Below are positions 33,672-41,467 of a stretch of DNA of 64,000 bases, piece after piece. The notes under the pieces are model-generated. The model did no database searches. It was not told where the DNA came from and saw nothing but the letters and a program-made list of their open reading frames with translations. Both the position numbers and the translations under genes were made by a program. Every line of letters starts with the position of its first letter. Position 1 is the stretch's first letter. The stretch is from Bradyrhizobium manausense (GTDB lineage Bacteria > Pseudomonadota > Alphaproteobacteria > Rhizobiales > Xanthobacteraceae). The stretch is taken from positions 1 through 64,000 of the forward strand of contig NZ_JAFCLG010000027.1 in the NCBI RefSeq assembly GCF_018129685.1, given 5' to 3'.

Positions 33672-34652
33672 ATGACTATCTCGCAATGGTCCCGCAGTCT
33701 CGTGAAGACGATTGCCGTGGTTCTGGCGCTTGCGCTGCCGACGGCGCTCGCCATCTCGTCCGCTGACGCCCGCGTCGGCGGCGGCTTTTCGTCGGGTTCG
33801 CGCGGTTCGCGGACGTTCACGGCCCCACCGTCGACCACGACCGCACCGGGCTCGACCTCGCAATTCAACCGCACGTTCACCCAGCCTGGCGCCGGCATGA
33901 ACACGGCTGCGCCTTCGCGCGGCGGTCTGTTCGGTCGCGGTGGTGGCTTCCTCGGCGGTCTTGCTGCCGGCTTCCTTGGCGCGGGCCTTCTTGGCATGCT
34001 GTTCGGCGGTGGCCTGTTCGGCGGCCTCGGCGGCCTGTCGTCGATCCTGGGTCTGGTCATCCAGATCGTGCTCGTCGTGTTCGTGGTGCGGTTGGCGATG
34101 TCCTGGTGGCAGCGCCGGAATTCGCCGCGGGCCGCTTATGCCGGCGCTGACGCAGGTTCAGGGCCGCAGACGAGCTATCGCAGCGGCCTTGGTGGCGGTC
34201 TTGGTTCTGGTCTGGGCGGCGGCTTCGGCTTCGGCGCCAATAGTGCGCCGCTCGAGATCAAGCCTGACGACTACGAGGCGTTCGAGCGTCTGCTCGGCGA
34301 CATCCAGAATGCTTGGTCGAACGAGGACGTTGCCAAGCTGCACACGCTCGCGACGCCGGAGATGGTCTCCTATTTCGAGAAGGATCTCGCCGAGAACCGC
34401 GCGCGCAATGCGGTCAACAAGGTGACCAACGTCAAGCTGTTGCAGGGCGACCTTGCCGAAGCCTGGCGCGAAGGCGCGACCGACTACGCGACGGTGGCGA
34501 TGCGCTTCGCTCTCACCGACAAGACGGTCGATCGCACCACCGGTGCGATCATCGCCGGCAGTGAGCAGCCGAGCGAGGTCACCGAAGTCTGGACCTTCGC
34601 GCGCCGCCCGGGCAGCCCCTGGGAATTGTCGGCGATCCAGCAGACCAACTGA
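33672..34652 (+). CDS. Tim44-like domain membrane protein
   Basis: This 326-residue protein has a signal peptide (ending SSADA), a Gly-rich region, and a hydrophobic Gly/Phe/Leu block (about residues 80-145). A Tim44-like C-terminal domain (about 195-326) follows, with DYEAFERLLGDIQNAWSNED and LATPEMVSYFEKDL. Bacterial Tim44-domain proteins are inner-membrane proteins of unclear function; a transport role is only by analogy with mitochondria. The ATG at 33672 is preferred to a TTG 24 bases earlier. A strong terminator follows. Confidence 0.85.
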   Translation: MTISQWSRSLVKTIAVVLALALPTALAISSADARVGGGFSSGSRGSRTFTAPPSTTTAPGSTSQFNRTFTQPGAGMNTAAPSRGGLFGRGGGFLGGLAAGFLGAGLLGMLFGGGLFGGLGGLSSILGLVIQIVLVVFVVRLAMSWWQRRNSPRAAYAGADAGSGPQTSYRSGLGGGLGSGLGGGFGFGANSAPLEIKPDDYEAFERLLGDIQNAWSNEDVAKLHTLATPEMVSYFEKDLAENRARNAVNKVTNVKLLQGDLAEAWREGATDYATVAMRFALTDKTVDRTTGAIIAGSEQPSEVTEVWTFARRPGSPWELSAIQQTN

Positions 34653-34675
34653 TCGCCCGTCATGGCGAAAAACGA

Positions 34676-34708
34676 GGGCGCCGTGCTTCGGCACGGCGCC
34701 CTTTTTTT
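34676..34708 (+). terminator. rho-independent terminator after Tim44 gene
   Basis: A perfect 11-bp stem GGGCGCCGTGC (34676-34686) with its complement (34691-34701) has a TTCG loop and is followed by seven T residues. Confidence 0.93.
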
Positions 34709-34801
34709 CTTTTGAGCCTCTCGCGTCACGACATTGGAATAAGCAGGCCCGCCTCGGGTTCACATCAGGCGGCTAATGAGAAACACAACTGGGAGGACAG
34801 G

Positions 34802-35479
34802 ATGACCCGCATCGAGATATCCGTGACGATGTCAGGCCTCGCGCTCGCGATGGCCTTTTTTGCAGCGCCGTCGGCACTTGCGCAGTCACCCGACATGACG
34901 TTCTTCGTGACCTCCAGCGGCCCGGGCAAGGGCGCCGATCTCGGTGGTCTCAGTGGAGCCGATGCGCACTGCCAGAAGCTGGCACAGGCTGCGGGCGCCG
35001 GAACCAAGACCTGGCATGCCTATCTATCCACGCAGGCCGCCGACGGTAAGCCGGCGGTCAACGCGCGCGACCGCATCGGCAGAGGTCCGTGGCAAAATGC
35101 AAAGGGCGTCGTGATCGCCAAGGACGTCGCTGAACTGCACAGCGCCAACAAGATCAACAAGGATAATTCGCTGACCGAGAAGGGCGAGGTGGTGAACGGC
35201 TATGGCGACCAGCCCAACCGTCACGACATCCTCACGGGATCGCAGCCTGACGGCACGGCGTTCGCAGGTGCCGATGACCGCACCTGCAAGAACTGGACGT
35301 CGAGCACGCAAGGCGCGGCGATGCTCGGCCATTCCGACCTCAACGGCCCGGCGAGCAACCCGACGGCGAAGTCATGGAACGCCGCGCATCCCTCGCGCGG
35401 CCCGGATGGCGGCTGTTCGCAGGCCGATCTGAAGAGCACCGGCGGCGACGGGCTGCTGTATTGTTTTGCGGTGAATTGA
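34802..35479 (+). CDS. secreted lectin-like protein
   Basis: This 225-residue protein has a Sec signal peptide (about residues 1-28, ending ALA) and a C-type-lectin-like or endostatin-like fold. The pattern includes ADAHCQKLAQAAG, KTWHAYLST, GRGPWQNAKGVVIA, DDRTCKNWTS and GLLYCFAVN, with four cysteines, probably paired. Related proteins are annotated as lectins or as DUF1554-like; the ligand is unknown. It is likely periplasmic or extracellular. A GGGAGGACAGG run precedes the ATG. Confidence 0.75.
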   Translation: MTRIEISVTMSGLALAMAFFAAPSALAQSPDMTFFVTSSGPGKGADLGGLSGADAHCQKLAQAAGAGTKTWHAYLSTQAADGKPAVNARDRIGRGPWQNAKGVVIAKDVAELHSANKINKDNSLTEKGEVVNGYGDQPNRHDILTGSQPDGTAFAGADDRTCKNWTSSTQGAAMLGHSDLNGPASNPTAKSWNAAHPSRGPDGGCSQADLKSTGGDGLLYCFAVN

Positions 35480-35495
35480 GGCGCTGAGCTCTCTC

Positions 35496-35523
35496 CTCCG
35501 TCGTTGCGCGCGCAACGACGGAG
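35496..35523. repeat. perfect 28-base palindrome
   Basis: The 28 bases starting CTCCGTCGTTGCGC read the same on both strands with no central loop. It lies 17 bases after the lectin-like gene. It resembles a collapsed or diverged relative of the CCGTCATTGC elements. Confidence 0.8.
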
Positions 35524-35614
35524 TGTCCAGGTCGCCGGCTCCGTCTCATCCTGTCGGAACCTTCGACCGCATGCTAGATTGGGTCCGTCGTTCCCACGCT
35601 CACGGACCGCTCCC

Positions 35615-36322
35615 ATGAAATACGAGCTCTATTACTGGCCCGAGATCCAGGGCCGCGGCGAATATGTGCGGCTGGCGTTGGAGGAGGCGGCGGCGAGTTA
35701 CGACGACGTCGCGCGCGGACCGCGTGGCTCGGCTGCGATGATGAAGATGATGGAGGCGCATATGGGCACGCCGCCTTTCGCGCCGCCGTTTTTGAAAGCG
35801 GGCAAGCTTGTGATCGGCCAGACCGCCAACATCCTGCTCTATCTCGGCGCGCGACACGCCCTCGCGCCGAAGACGGAAGCGGGCAAACTCTGGGTGCACC
35901 AGCTCCAGCTCACCATCACCGATCTCGTGCTGGAGATTCACGACACCCATCATCCGCTCGGGCCCTCGCTCTATTATGAGGACCAGAAACCGGCGGCGAA
36001 GAAACGTACGGCCGAGTTCTGGGACGAACGCGTGCCGAAATATCTCGGCTATTTCGAGCAGCTCCTCGACGACAATGGTGGCGTCTATGTCACCGGTCGT
36101 CGTCTCACTTACGTCGACCTCTCCCTGTTCCAGATCGTCGACGGGCTGCGCTACGCCTTCCCCAAGCGGATGAAGGCGTTCGAGACAAATGTCCCAGGTC
36201 TCGTCGGCCTGTATGACCGCGTCGCCGCACGGCCGAACATCAAGGCCTATCTTGCAAGCGAACGCCGCATTCCGTTCAACGAGCAGGGCATTTTTCGGCG
36301 CTATCGCGAACTGGACGCGTGA
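35615..36322 (+). CDS. glutathione S-transferase family protein
   Basis: This 235-residue protein has the GST layout: a thioredoxin-like N-terminal domain starting MKYELYYWPEIQGRGEYVRL with the catalytic-type Tyr near residue 7, the glutathione-binding QTANILLYLG, and an all-helical C-terminal domain with VTGRRLTYVDLSLFQIVDGL. It resembles sigma/prostaglandin-D synthase-like GSTs. The substrate is unknown. The ATG at 35615 fits the family start. Confidence 0.88.
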   Translation: MKYELYYWPEIQGRGEYVRLALEEAAASYDDVARGPRGSAAMMKMMEAHMGTPPFAPPFLKAGKLVIGQTANILLYLGARHALAPKTEAGKLWVHQLQLTITDLVLEIHDTHHPLGPSLYYEDQKPAAKKRTAEFWDERVPKYLGYFEQLLDDNGGVYVTGRRLTYVDLSLFQIVDGLRYAFPKRMKAFETNVPGLVGLYDRVAARPNIKAYLASERRIPFNEQGIFRRYRELDA

Positions 36323-36376
36323 AACACCACGAGGCCCGATCAACCCGACAGGACGATCCTCGCGGTGCAGGGCGGA

Positions 36377-36550
36377 TCAGGCGAGCTGATCGATCCGCGT
36401 GCCTTGGCCAGGCGGCAGCGGCGCGGGCGGCGTCGGCTGATAGGTCGGGTCGGTGTCCTTGGTCTTGGTCTGGTCTTCCGGCTGCTTGGTCGCTTCGTAG
36501 CTCGGGACCACGACCGTCACAGGCGGCGGCGCAACACTTGAAACGCTCAT
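36377..36550 (-). CDS. 57-residue proline-rich small protein
   Basis: This short ORF begins MSVSSVAPPPVTVVVPSY and ends PPGQGTRIDQLA. It is rich in Pro, Thr and Lys with no membrane segment. It looks intrinsically disordered. Codon choice strongly favours G or C at third positions, like the neighbouring genes, which supports real coding. It faces the GST gene tail to tail with 54 bases between them. I do not recognise a function. Confidence 0.6.
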   Translation of the reverse strand: MSVSSVAPPPVTVVVPSYEATKQPEDQTKTKDTDPTYQPTPPAPLPPGQGTRIDQLA

Positions 36551-36700
36551 TCACATATCCTCACAGATTGAAACAATTGACCTTGCCCCGGAGCGGACGA
36601 AAGGTCCGTCAAGCCAATTGTTAAAATGCAAGGGATCTGGTGGCAGTGGAGGACATTTTTTTCGATATACAGATGCGATCGAGAAAGGAGATCTCTCTCC

Positions 36701-36782
36701 CCGTCATTGCGAGCGCAGCGAAGCAATCCAGAATCCCTCCTCGGAAAGACCCTGGATTGCTTCGCTGCGCTCGCAATGACGG
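36701..36782. repeat. long palindromic repeat, CCGTCATTGCGAGCG family
   Basis: An 82-base inverted repeat: CCGTCATTGCGAGCGCAGCG AAGCAATCCAGA on the left and its complement, with one mismatch near the centre (CCTGGATTGCTTCG), on the right. It has the same length and ends as the element at 25061. Confidence 0.9.
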
Positions 36783-36804
36783 AATGTGTGGCGGGCGGCC
36801 CGGC

Positions 36805-37284
36805 CTACTCGTCCTTCGGCCGCGTGATCGTGATCGCGGCTTCCGTCTTTGTCCGCGTGCATTCCATGTTGAGGCGCTTGTAGCGCATCGTGATCTTGTC
36901 GCCGCGGAGCAGGCCCATCCGCTTCAGGCAACGCGTCGCGCCGGTGGTGGTGTCGTCCTTCGGCAGCGTAAAGGTGATGGCCGAGGCCGACGCGACCAGA
37001 TCAAAAAACTTCGGCGTCGGCTTGCGGTCGCCCTTGGCATAGAGCTCGTTGGAATAGGCCAGTCCCTGCGCGCTGCAGCCGAGCGACAGCTCCTTCGCCG
37101 CCGGATGGGTGAGGTAGATGATGTTGGCGGCCTTGAAGTTGACCTTCAGCCCGTCGATGCCGCCTGCGAGCTGCTTGGCGATATCGTCGCACTGATCCGC
37201 GCGGACAGGCGCGGCGAGGGTCACAAGGCCGACGATTGCGGCGGCGACAGCAATCGCGCCGCGGAAGTGTACTTTGAAAATCAT
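36805..37284 (-). CDS. secreted protein of unknown function
   Basis: This 159-residue protein has a Sec signal peptide (about residues 1-29, AIAVAAAIVGLVTLAAPVRA). The mature part has four cysteines (ADQCDDIAKQL, LGCSAQGL, TRCLKRMG, MECTRTKTEA), suggesting two disulfides in the periplasm. A conserved-looking stretch is IIYLTHPAAKELSLGC. I recognise no named family. The ATG at 37284 gives the best signal peptide; the upstream ATG adds ten residues. Confidence 0.75.
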   Translation of the reverse strand: MIFKVHFRGAIAVAAAIVGLVTLAAPVRADQCDDIAKQLAGGIDGLKVNFKAANIIYLTHPAAKELSLGCSAQGLAYSNELYAKGDRKPTPKFFDLVASASAITFTLPKDDTTTGATRCLKRMGLLRGDKITMRYKRLNMECTRTKTEAAITITRPKDE

Positions 37285-37529
37285 GATGAATAGCCCCTGA
37301 TGGCGTGCATTCAACCGTTGCCGCGCGCGAAGCGCAAGGGGTGCAACCCTGCTTCATTGGGTACGGCCGCGACCACCGGCTGATCGAAGGAGGGGACGGC
37401 AAAATGGGCGCCGAGCGGCCGAATCGGGATGCCCCGGCCGCGCCGGAACGCCTTCCCTTTGCGGCAAAAAAGCTTAGAACGCTTCTATGCTTAGAGGCCC
37501 GCAAGGGCTGTAAAACCCGAGATCGCCCC

Positions 37530-39185
37530 ATGAACGCTCCCACCGCTTTCCCCGACCCCGCAAAGCCCGTTCCGCCTTACAAGCACACCCCGCTCTTCCC
37601 GCTGGGCAAGGACGAGACGCCCTACAAGAAGATTTCGTCCGAGGGTATCAGGGTCGAGAAGGTCTTGGGCAAGGACATGCTGGTGGTGTCGCGCGAGGCG
37701 CTGCGGGCGCTGTCGGAGGCAGCTTTTGGCGACATCAATCATTATCTGCGTCCCGGCCATCTGAAGCAGCTCCGTGCGATCCTGGAGGACGGCGAGGCGA
37801 GCCCGAACGACAAATTCGTCGCGCTGGACTTCTTGAAGAACGCCAATATCGCGGCCGGCGGCGTGCTGCCGATGTGCCAGGACACCGGCACCGCCATCAT
37901 CATGGGCAAGAAGGGCTGCAACGTCATCACCGACGGTGACGACGAGGCGGCGCTGTCGGAAGGTGCGCGCGATGCTTATCTGCGCCGCAATCTGCGCTAC
38001 TCGCAGGTCGCGCCGCTCTCCATGTACGAGGAGAAGAACACCGCCAACAACATGCCGGCGCAGTGCGAGATCTACGCCGAGGGCGATGACGCCTACAAGT
38101 TCATGTTCATGGCGAAGGGCGGCGGAAGCGCCAACAAGAGCTTCCTGTTCCAGGCGACGCCCTCCGTTCTGACCAGGGACCGGCTGCTCGCGTTCCTGAA
38201 GGAAAAGATCCTCACCCTCGGCACCGCGGCGTGCCCGCCCTATCACCTCGCCATCGTGATCGGCGGCACGTCGGCCGAGCTCTGCATGAAGACGGTGAAG
38301 CTCGCCTCCGCCCGCTACCTCGATGCGCTTCCGACCCACGGCTCGCCCGACGGCAACGCCTTCCGCGACGTCGAGATGGAGAAGGAAATCCACAAGATGA
38401 CGCAGTCGCTCGGCGTCGGCGCGCAGTTCGGCGGCAAGTATTTCTGCCACGACGTCCGCGTGATCCGCATGCCGCGCCACGGCGCCTCGTTGCCGATCGG
38501 GCTCGGCGTGTCGTGCTCGGCCGACCGCCAGGTGCTCGGCAAGATCACCAAGGACGGCGTCTATCTCGAGGAGCTCGAGCACAACCCGGCGCAATATCTG
38601 CCGGAGGTCGAAGAGGCGCTCGGCGGCGAGGTCGTCAAGATCGACCTCAACCAGCCGATGAAGGACATCCTGGCGACCTTCTCGAAGCATCCGATCAAGA
38701 CCCGCGTCTCGATGACCGGCACCATGATCGTCGCGCGCGACAGCGCGCACGCCAAGCTGCGCGAGCGGCTGGAGAAGGGCGAGCCGCTGCCGGATTATTT
38801 CAAGAACCATCCGGTCTATTACGCCGGTCCCGCCAAGACGCCCGAGGGCTACGCCTCCGGCGCGTTCGGTCCGACCACGGCGGGCCGCATGGACTCGTTC
38901 GTCGACCAGTTCCAGGCCGCCGGTGGTTCGATGGTGATGGTGGCGAAGGGCAATCGCGCGCCTGCCGTGCGCGAGGCCTGCAAGAAGTACGGCGGCTTCT
39001 ATCTCGGCTCGATCGGCGGTGCGGCGGCGAACCTCGCCGAGCACTGCATCAAGAAGGTCGAGGTGCTCGAATATCCCGAGCTCGGGATGGAGGCGATCTG
39101 GCGCATCGAAGTCGTCGACTTCCCGGCCTTCATCATCATCGACGACAAGGGCAACGACTTCTTCAAGGAATTGAATCTGGGCTGA
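37530..39185 (+). CDS. fumarate hydratase, class I
   Basis: This 551-residue protein is a class I (iron-sulfur) fumarase that interconverts fumarate and malate in the citric acid cycle. Seen are the N-terminal domain with cluster cysteines (LPMCQDTGTA, TAACPPYHLAIVIGG, SCSADRQ) and the C-terminal swivelling domain with KTRVSMTGTMIVARDSAHAK, AGPAKTPEGYASGAFGPTTA and KKYGGFYLGSIGGAAA. The two domains are fused as in FumA-type enzymes. The ATG at 37530 gives the usual length. No gene partner is adjacent. Confidence 0.95.
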   Translation: MNAPTAFPDPAKPVPPYKHTPLFPLGKDETPYKKISSEGIRVEKVLGKDMLVVSREALRALSEAAFGDINHYLRPGHLKQLRAILEDGEASPNDKFVALDFLKNANIAAGGVLPMCQDTGTAIIMGKKGCNVITDGDDEAALSEGARDAYLRRNLRYSQVAPLSMYEEKNTANNMPAQCEIYAEGDDAYKFMFMAKGGGSANKSFLFQATPSVLTRDRLLAFLKEKILTLGTAACPPYHLAIVIGGTSAELCMKTVKLASARYLDALPTHGSPDGNAFRDVEMEKEIHKMTQSLGVGAQFGGKYFCHDVRVIRMPRHGASLPIGLGVSCSADRQVLGKITKDGVYLEELEHNPAQYLPEVEEALGGEVVKIDLNQPMKDILATFSKHPIKTRVSMTGTMIVARDSAHAKLRERLEKGEPLPDYFKNHPVYYAGPAKTPEGYASGAFGPTTAGRMDSFVDQFQAAGGSMVMVAKGNRAPAVREACKKYGGFYLGSIGGAAANLAEHCIKKVEVLEYPELGMEAIWRIEVVDFPAFIIIDDKGNDFFKELNLG

Positions 39186-39199
39186 GGCCTGCTCCGATG

Positions 39200-39311
39200 C
39201 CGTCATTCCGGGGCGCGCCGCTTGGCGCGAACCCGGTATTCATCGGGCCTCAATTCTTGCGGGAAAATGGATTCCGGGCCTGCGTGCTGCGCACGCATCC
39301 CGGAATGACGG
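39200..39311. repeat. palindromic repeat, CCGTCATTCCGGGG family
   Basis: An imperfect inverted repeat of about 112 bases with outer arms CCGTCATTCCGGGGCGCGCC and GCGCACGCATCCCGGAATGA CGG, and inner ATTCCGGG/ACCCGGTAT segments. It lies between the convergent fumarase and a small gene. It differs from the CCGTCATTGC type but shares its first seven bases. Confidence 0.8.
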
Positions 39312-39318
39312 AGTAGCC

Positions 39319-39615
39319 TTACGCCCTTGTGCCCGTGAACGGGAAGCTGCCCATCGGGCCGATGCCCATCTCGCCGCTCATGCTGTCGCCGGAGACCTTT
39401 CCGATGAACTCGAGCGTCAACGGCATCGGATTGGTAATGGACACCTTCCAGTTGACGGCATCGCCGCTGACGGTGCCGTCAAATATCTCGGCGGTATTGC
39501 CTTCTGCGCCCTGCGTGCCCGTGAGGGTACCGCCCGCGGCCTTGAGGCTCAGCGTCGCCTGGCGCTCGCCCATCGGCGTCGTCATGGTCAGATTCCAGTT
39601 GCCGTCCACGGCCAT
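39319..39615 (-). CDS. small beta-rich hypothetical protein
   Basis: This 98-residue protein reads as successive strands: GNWNLTMTTPMGERQATLSL, AGGTLTGTQG, NTAEIFDGTVSGDAVNWKVS, LTLEFIGKVSGDSMSGEM and GSFPFTGTR. This suggests a small beta barrel or sandwich, lipocalin-like in pattern. It has no signal peptide. I recognise no function. It follows a palindromic repeat and faces the fumarase gene. Confidence 0.75.
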   Translation of the reverse strand: MAVDGNWNLTMTTPMGERQATLSLKAAGGTLTGTQGAEGNTAEIFDGTVSGDAVNWKVSITNPMPLTLEFIGKVSGDSMSGEMGIGPMGSFPFTGTRA

Positions 39616-39723
39616 TCGCGTCTCCCGAACAATGTTCCGGCGGGCTGCGACGATCCGCAGCCAGTCCTGGGCCGAGCCTATAGCGCAACTTGAAGCCGCT
39701 GCCTAACGCCCCCTTGGGCGGCC

Positions 39724-40278
39724 TCAGGCGCGGGCTGCGGCACGCCGGCGGCTGGTGACGACGAGCCTGAACACCACGTATTGCACGGCAAAGGCCAAAA
39801 CCTTGGCGCCGCCCGCGACCGCTGAGATGTAGAACGCCCACAGCTTCAGATCGCCGGTGGAGGCGACCGCGATCGTGCCGGCACCGAGTGCGAACATCAG
39901 CGCAGCCCAGGCATAGCCCGCGGCGGTGACGTATTCCGGCGCGGTCTCGACCACCATCGCCGGCATGTAGCGCAGCATCCAGCCGCGCTTGAGCATGATC
40001 GTCCCGATCGCGAAATGCGCGATCGCGGGCTTTGCCATCACGAAGCGCGGATCCTGGGTGAGGATGGTAACGGTGCCGAGCACAATGACGAGCCCGAGGC
40101 TCGCATAGGTCATGTAGCCGAGCTCGCGCCCCTTGACGCGCGCGTAAATCACCTGCGCGATCGCACCGGCAATGGCCACCGACGTCGCCAGGATGACGTT
40201 GTCGGTGATCAGATAGACGACCAGGAAGACGATGGCGGAGAGGAAGTCGGAGGCGAGGCGGGCGAATACGTCCTTCAT
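39724..40278 (-). CDS. YciB/IspZ-type inner membrane protein
   Basis: This 184-residue protein has about five membrane helices and resembles the YciB (intracellular septation protein A) family: FLSAIVFLVVYLITDNVILA, ARVKGRELGYMTYASLGLVI, TQDPRFVMAKPAIAHFAIG. YciB proteins affect envelope synthesis and osmotic balance, but the mechanism is unclear. It starts 13 bases after the neighbouring membrane-protein gene, so the two form an operon under the TetR-type operator at 40887-40957. Confidence 0.75.
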   Translation of the reverse strand: MKDVFARLASDFLSAIVFLVVYLITDNVILATSVAIAGAIAQVIYARVKGRELGYMTYASLGLVIVLGTVTILTQDPRFVMAKPAIAHFAIGTIMLKRGWMLRYMPAMVVETAPEYVTAAGYAWAALMFALGAGTIAVASTGDLKLWAFYISAVAGGAKVLAFAVQYVVFRLVVTSRRRAAARA

Positions 40279-40291
40279 TGTCGGTCCTGTC

Positions 40292-40867
40292 TCACTGCGC
40301 TTCGGGCAACGCGCTGGACGGCGCACCATACTTGATCTGGCGATATTCGGGATACCATTTGGTGAAACAGATCGCGCTGTTGCGGGCGGCGAAGGCAACC
40401 GCAAGGCCCAGCCAGACCGGCAGGCCGGGGAAGTAGAGCAGCACGATGTTGGCCGCCATCATCAGCACGGCGGCCACTGTCCAGGCAGCGGTGATGATGT
40501 AGTTGGCGGTGAGAAAGCCCGGCATCGCCGCGGTCTCGGCCGGAACGTTCTCGATCGCGTATTGCAGCGTGAACGGCCGGCGCGCCAGCAAGGAGCCGAG
40601 CGAGATCACGAAGATGCCGATGTCGACCGAGAGCTTGACGGCCAGCACGCTCAGTGTCGGATCGGCGAGCGCGAGGTAGAGGCCGATGCCTGCGAACAGG
40701 ATCGCGGAGCCCGCAGCCAGGATCTTCACCGAGCGGCCGCGCGCCACATCGAGCGCGATCGTGGCGAGACAGATCGCGCATCCCGCGAACACGGCGATCT
40801 TGACCGAGGTCATGAACATCAGGACGGTGTAGACGCCGTAGGGGGCAAGGATCAGGAAGATCGTCAT
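40292..40867 (-). CDS. multi-spanning membrane protein, unknown
   Basis: This 191-residue protein has about six hydrophobic segments (for example LILAPYGVYTVLMFMTSVKI near residues 5-25 and VWLGLAVAFAARNSAICFTK near 153-172). Two conserved-looking polar turns are LARRPFTLQYA and WYPEYRQIKYG. I recognise no family with known function. It leads a two-gene operon with the YciB-like gene. The promoter (TTGACC-N17-TATTCA) and two TetR-type operators lie directly upstream, matching those of the carotenoid-oxygenase operon. Confidence 0.75.
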   Translation of the reverse strand: MTIFLILAPYGVYTVLMFMTSVKIAVFAGCAICLATIALDVARGRSVKILAAGSAILFAGIGLYLALADPTLSVLAVKLSVDIGIFVISLGSLLARRPFTLQYAIENVPAETAAMPGFLTANYIITAAWTVAAVLMMAANIVLLYFPGLPVWLGLAVAFAARNSAICFTKWYPEYRQIKYGAPSSALPEAQ

Positions 40868-40886
40868 GGTCGCCTCGGTCGCACAA

Positions 40887-40957
40887 ATCTTTACGGTGTA
40901 AAGATGAATAAGTCAGCGCGGCGACTGGGTCAAGCAAAATCTTTACAGTGTCAAAAT
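40887..40957 (-). promoter_or_regulatory. promoter with two TetR-type operators (membrane-protein operon)
   Basis: A minus-strand sigma-70-like promoter has -35 TTGACC (40933-40928), a 17-base spacer and -10 TATTCA (40910-40905). A perfect operator ATCTTTAC-GGT-GTAAAGAT at 40887-40905 covers the start of transcription. A degenerate copy ATCTTTAC-AGT-GTCAAAAT at 40939-40957 lies just upstream of -35 and overlaps the 3' end of the MAPEG-like gene. The layout repeats at 42881. Confidence 0.75.
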
Positions 40958-41425
40958 GACGTGAATGACATGTAAAAACTGAACGGTTGCAATGGCTTGA
41001 TCGGCTATTTCATCGGCGAAACTGGCCCAGGGCAGGCGCGACAGGATGGTCAGCGCACAAATGATCAGGAGGCCGATGGTGATGACGATGCTGCCGCTGC
41101 GGCAGATCGCGAACCGCAGCGAGCCCGGCGTTGCGTACATCCCGATCGGGTGCAGCAGCCGCGACAGCACCAGCGCACCCATCAGCGCATGCACGCGCGA
41201 GGTCGACGCGCCGGACATTTCCAGCAGTGCGACCATCAGCGTGATGATCGGAACGTATTCCATGAAGTTGCCATGGGCGCGGATCGCGCAGCGCAGGTGT
41301 TCGTTGCCGCCATCGCTGAAGGGCGCCTTGCTGCTCCGTCGCAGCCGGATGACCTCGAGCGCGAGCGCGGCGTAGATCAGCGCCAGGACGGCGAGATAGT
41401 TCGCCGTGATCGAAGGCATGTGCAT
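40943..41425 (-). CDS. MAPEG family membrane protein
   Basis: This 160-residue protein matches the MAPEG superfamily (membrane proteins in eicosanoid and glutathione metabolism): four helices with LALEVIRLRRSSKAPFSDGG, the conserved ERAHGNF-like CAIRAHGNFMEYVPI, and ARLLHPIGM-like LSRLLHPIGMYATPG. Bacterial members may conjugate glutathione to or reduce lipophilic hydroperoxides. AGGGAG precedes the ATG at 41425. It follows the carotenoid-oxygenase gene by 42 bases in one operon. Confidence 0.85.
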   Translation of the reverse strand: MHMPSITANYLAVLALIYAALALEVIRLRRSSKAPFSDGGNEHLRCAIRAHGNFMEYVPIITLMVALLEMSGASTSRVHALMGALVLSRLLHPIGMYATPGSLRFAICRSGSIVITIGLLIICALTILSRLPWASFADEIADQAIATVQFLHVIHVILTL

Positions 41426-41467
41426 GCGAGATCTCCCTGGCAACGCATCACGGGCCTGGGGTGGGAG

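Noticed and set aside
30885..33863. A minus-strand open frame of nearly 1000 codons opposite cckA
   Set aside because: It is antisense to a gene with clear kinase motifs. Its composition is the Arg/His/Asp-rich pattern expected from reading GC-rich coding sequence backwards. Similar long shadows at 22050-24179, 37491-39206 and 56061-58160 were rejected for the same reason.
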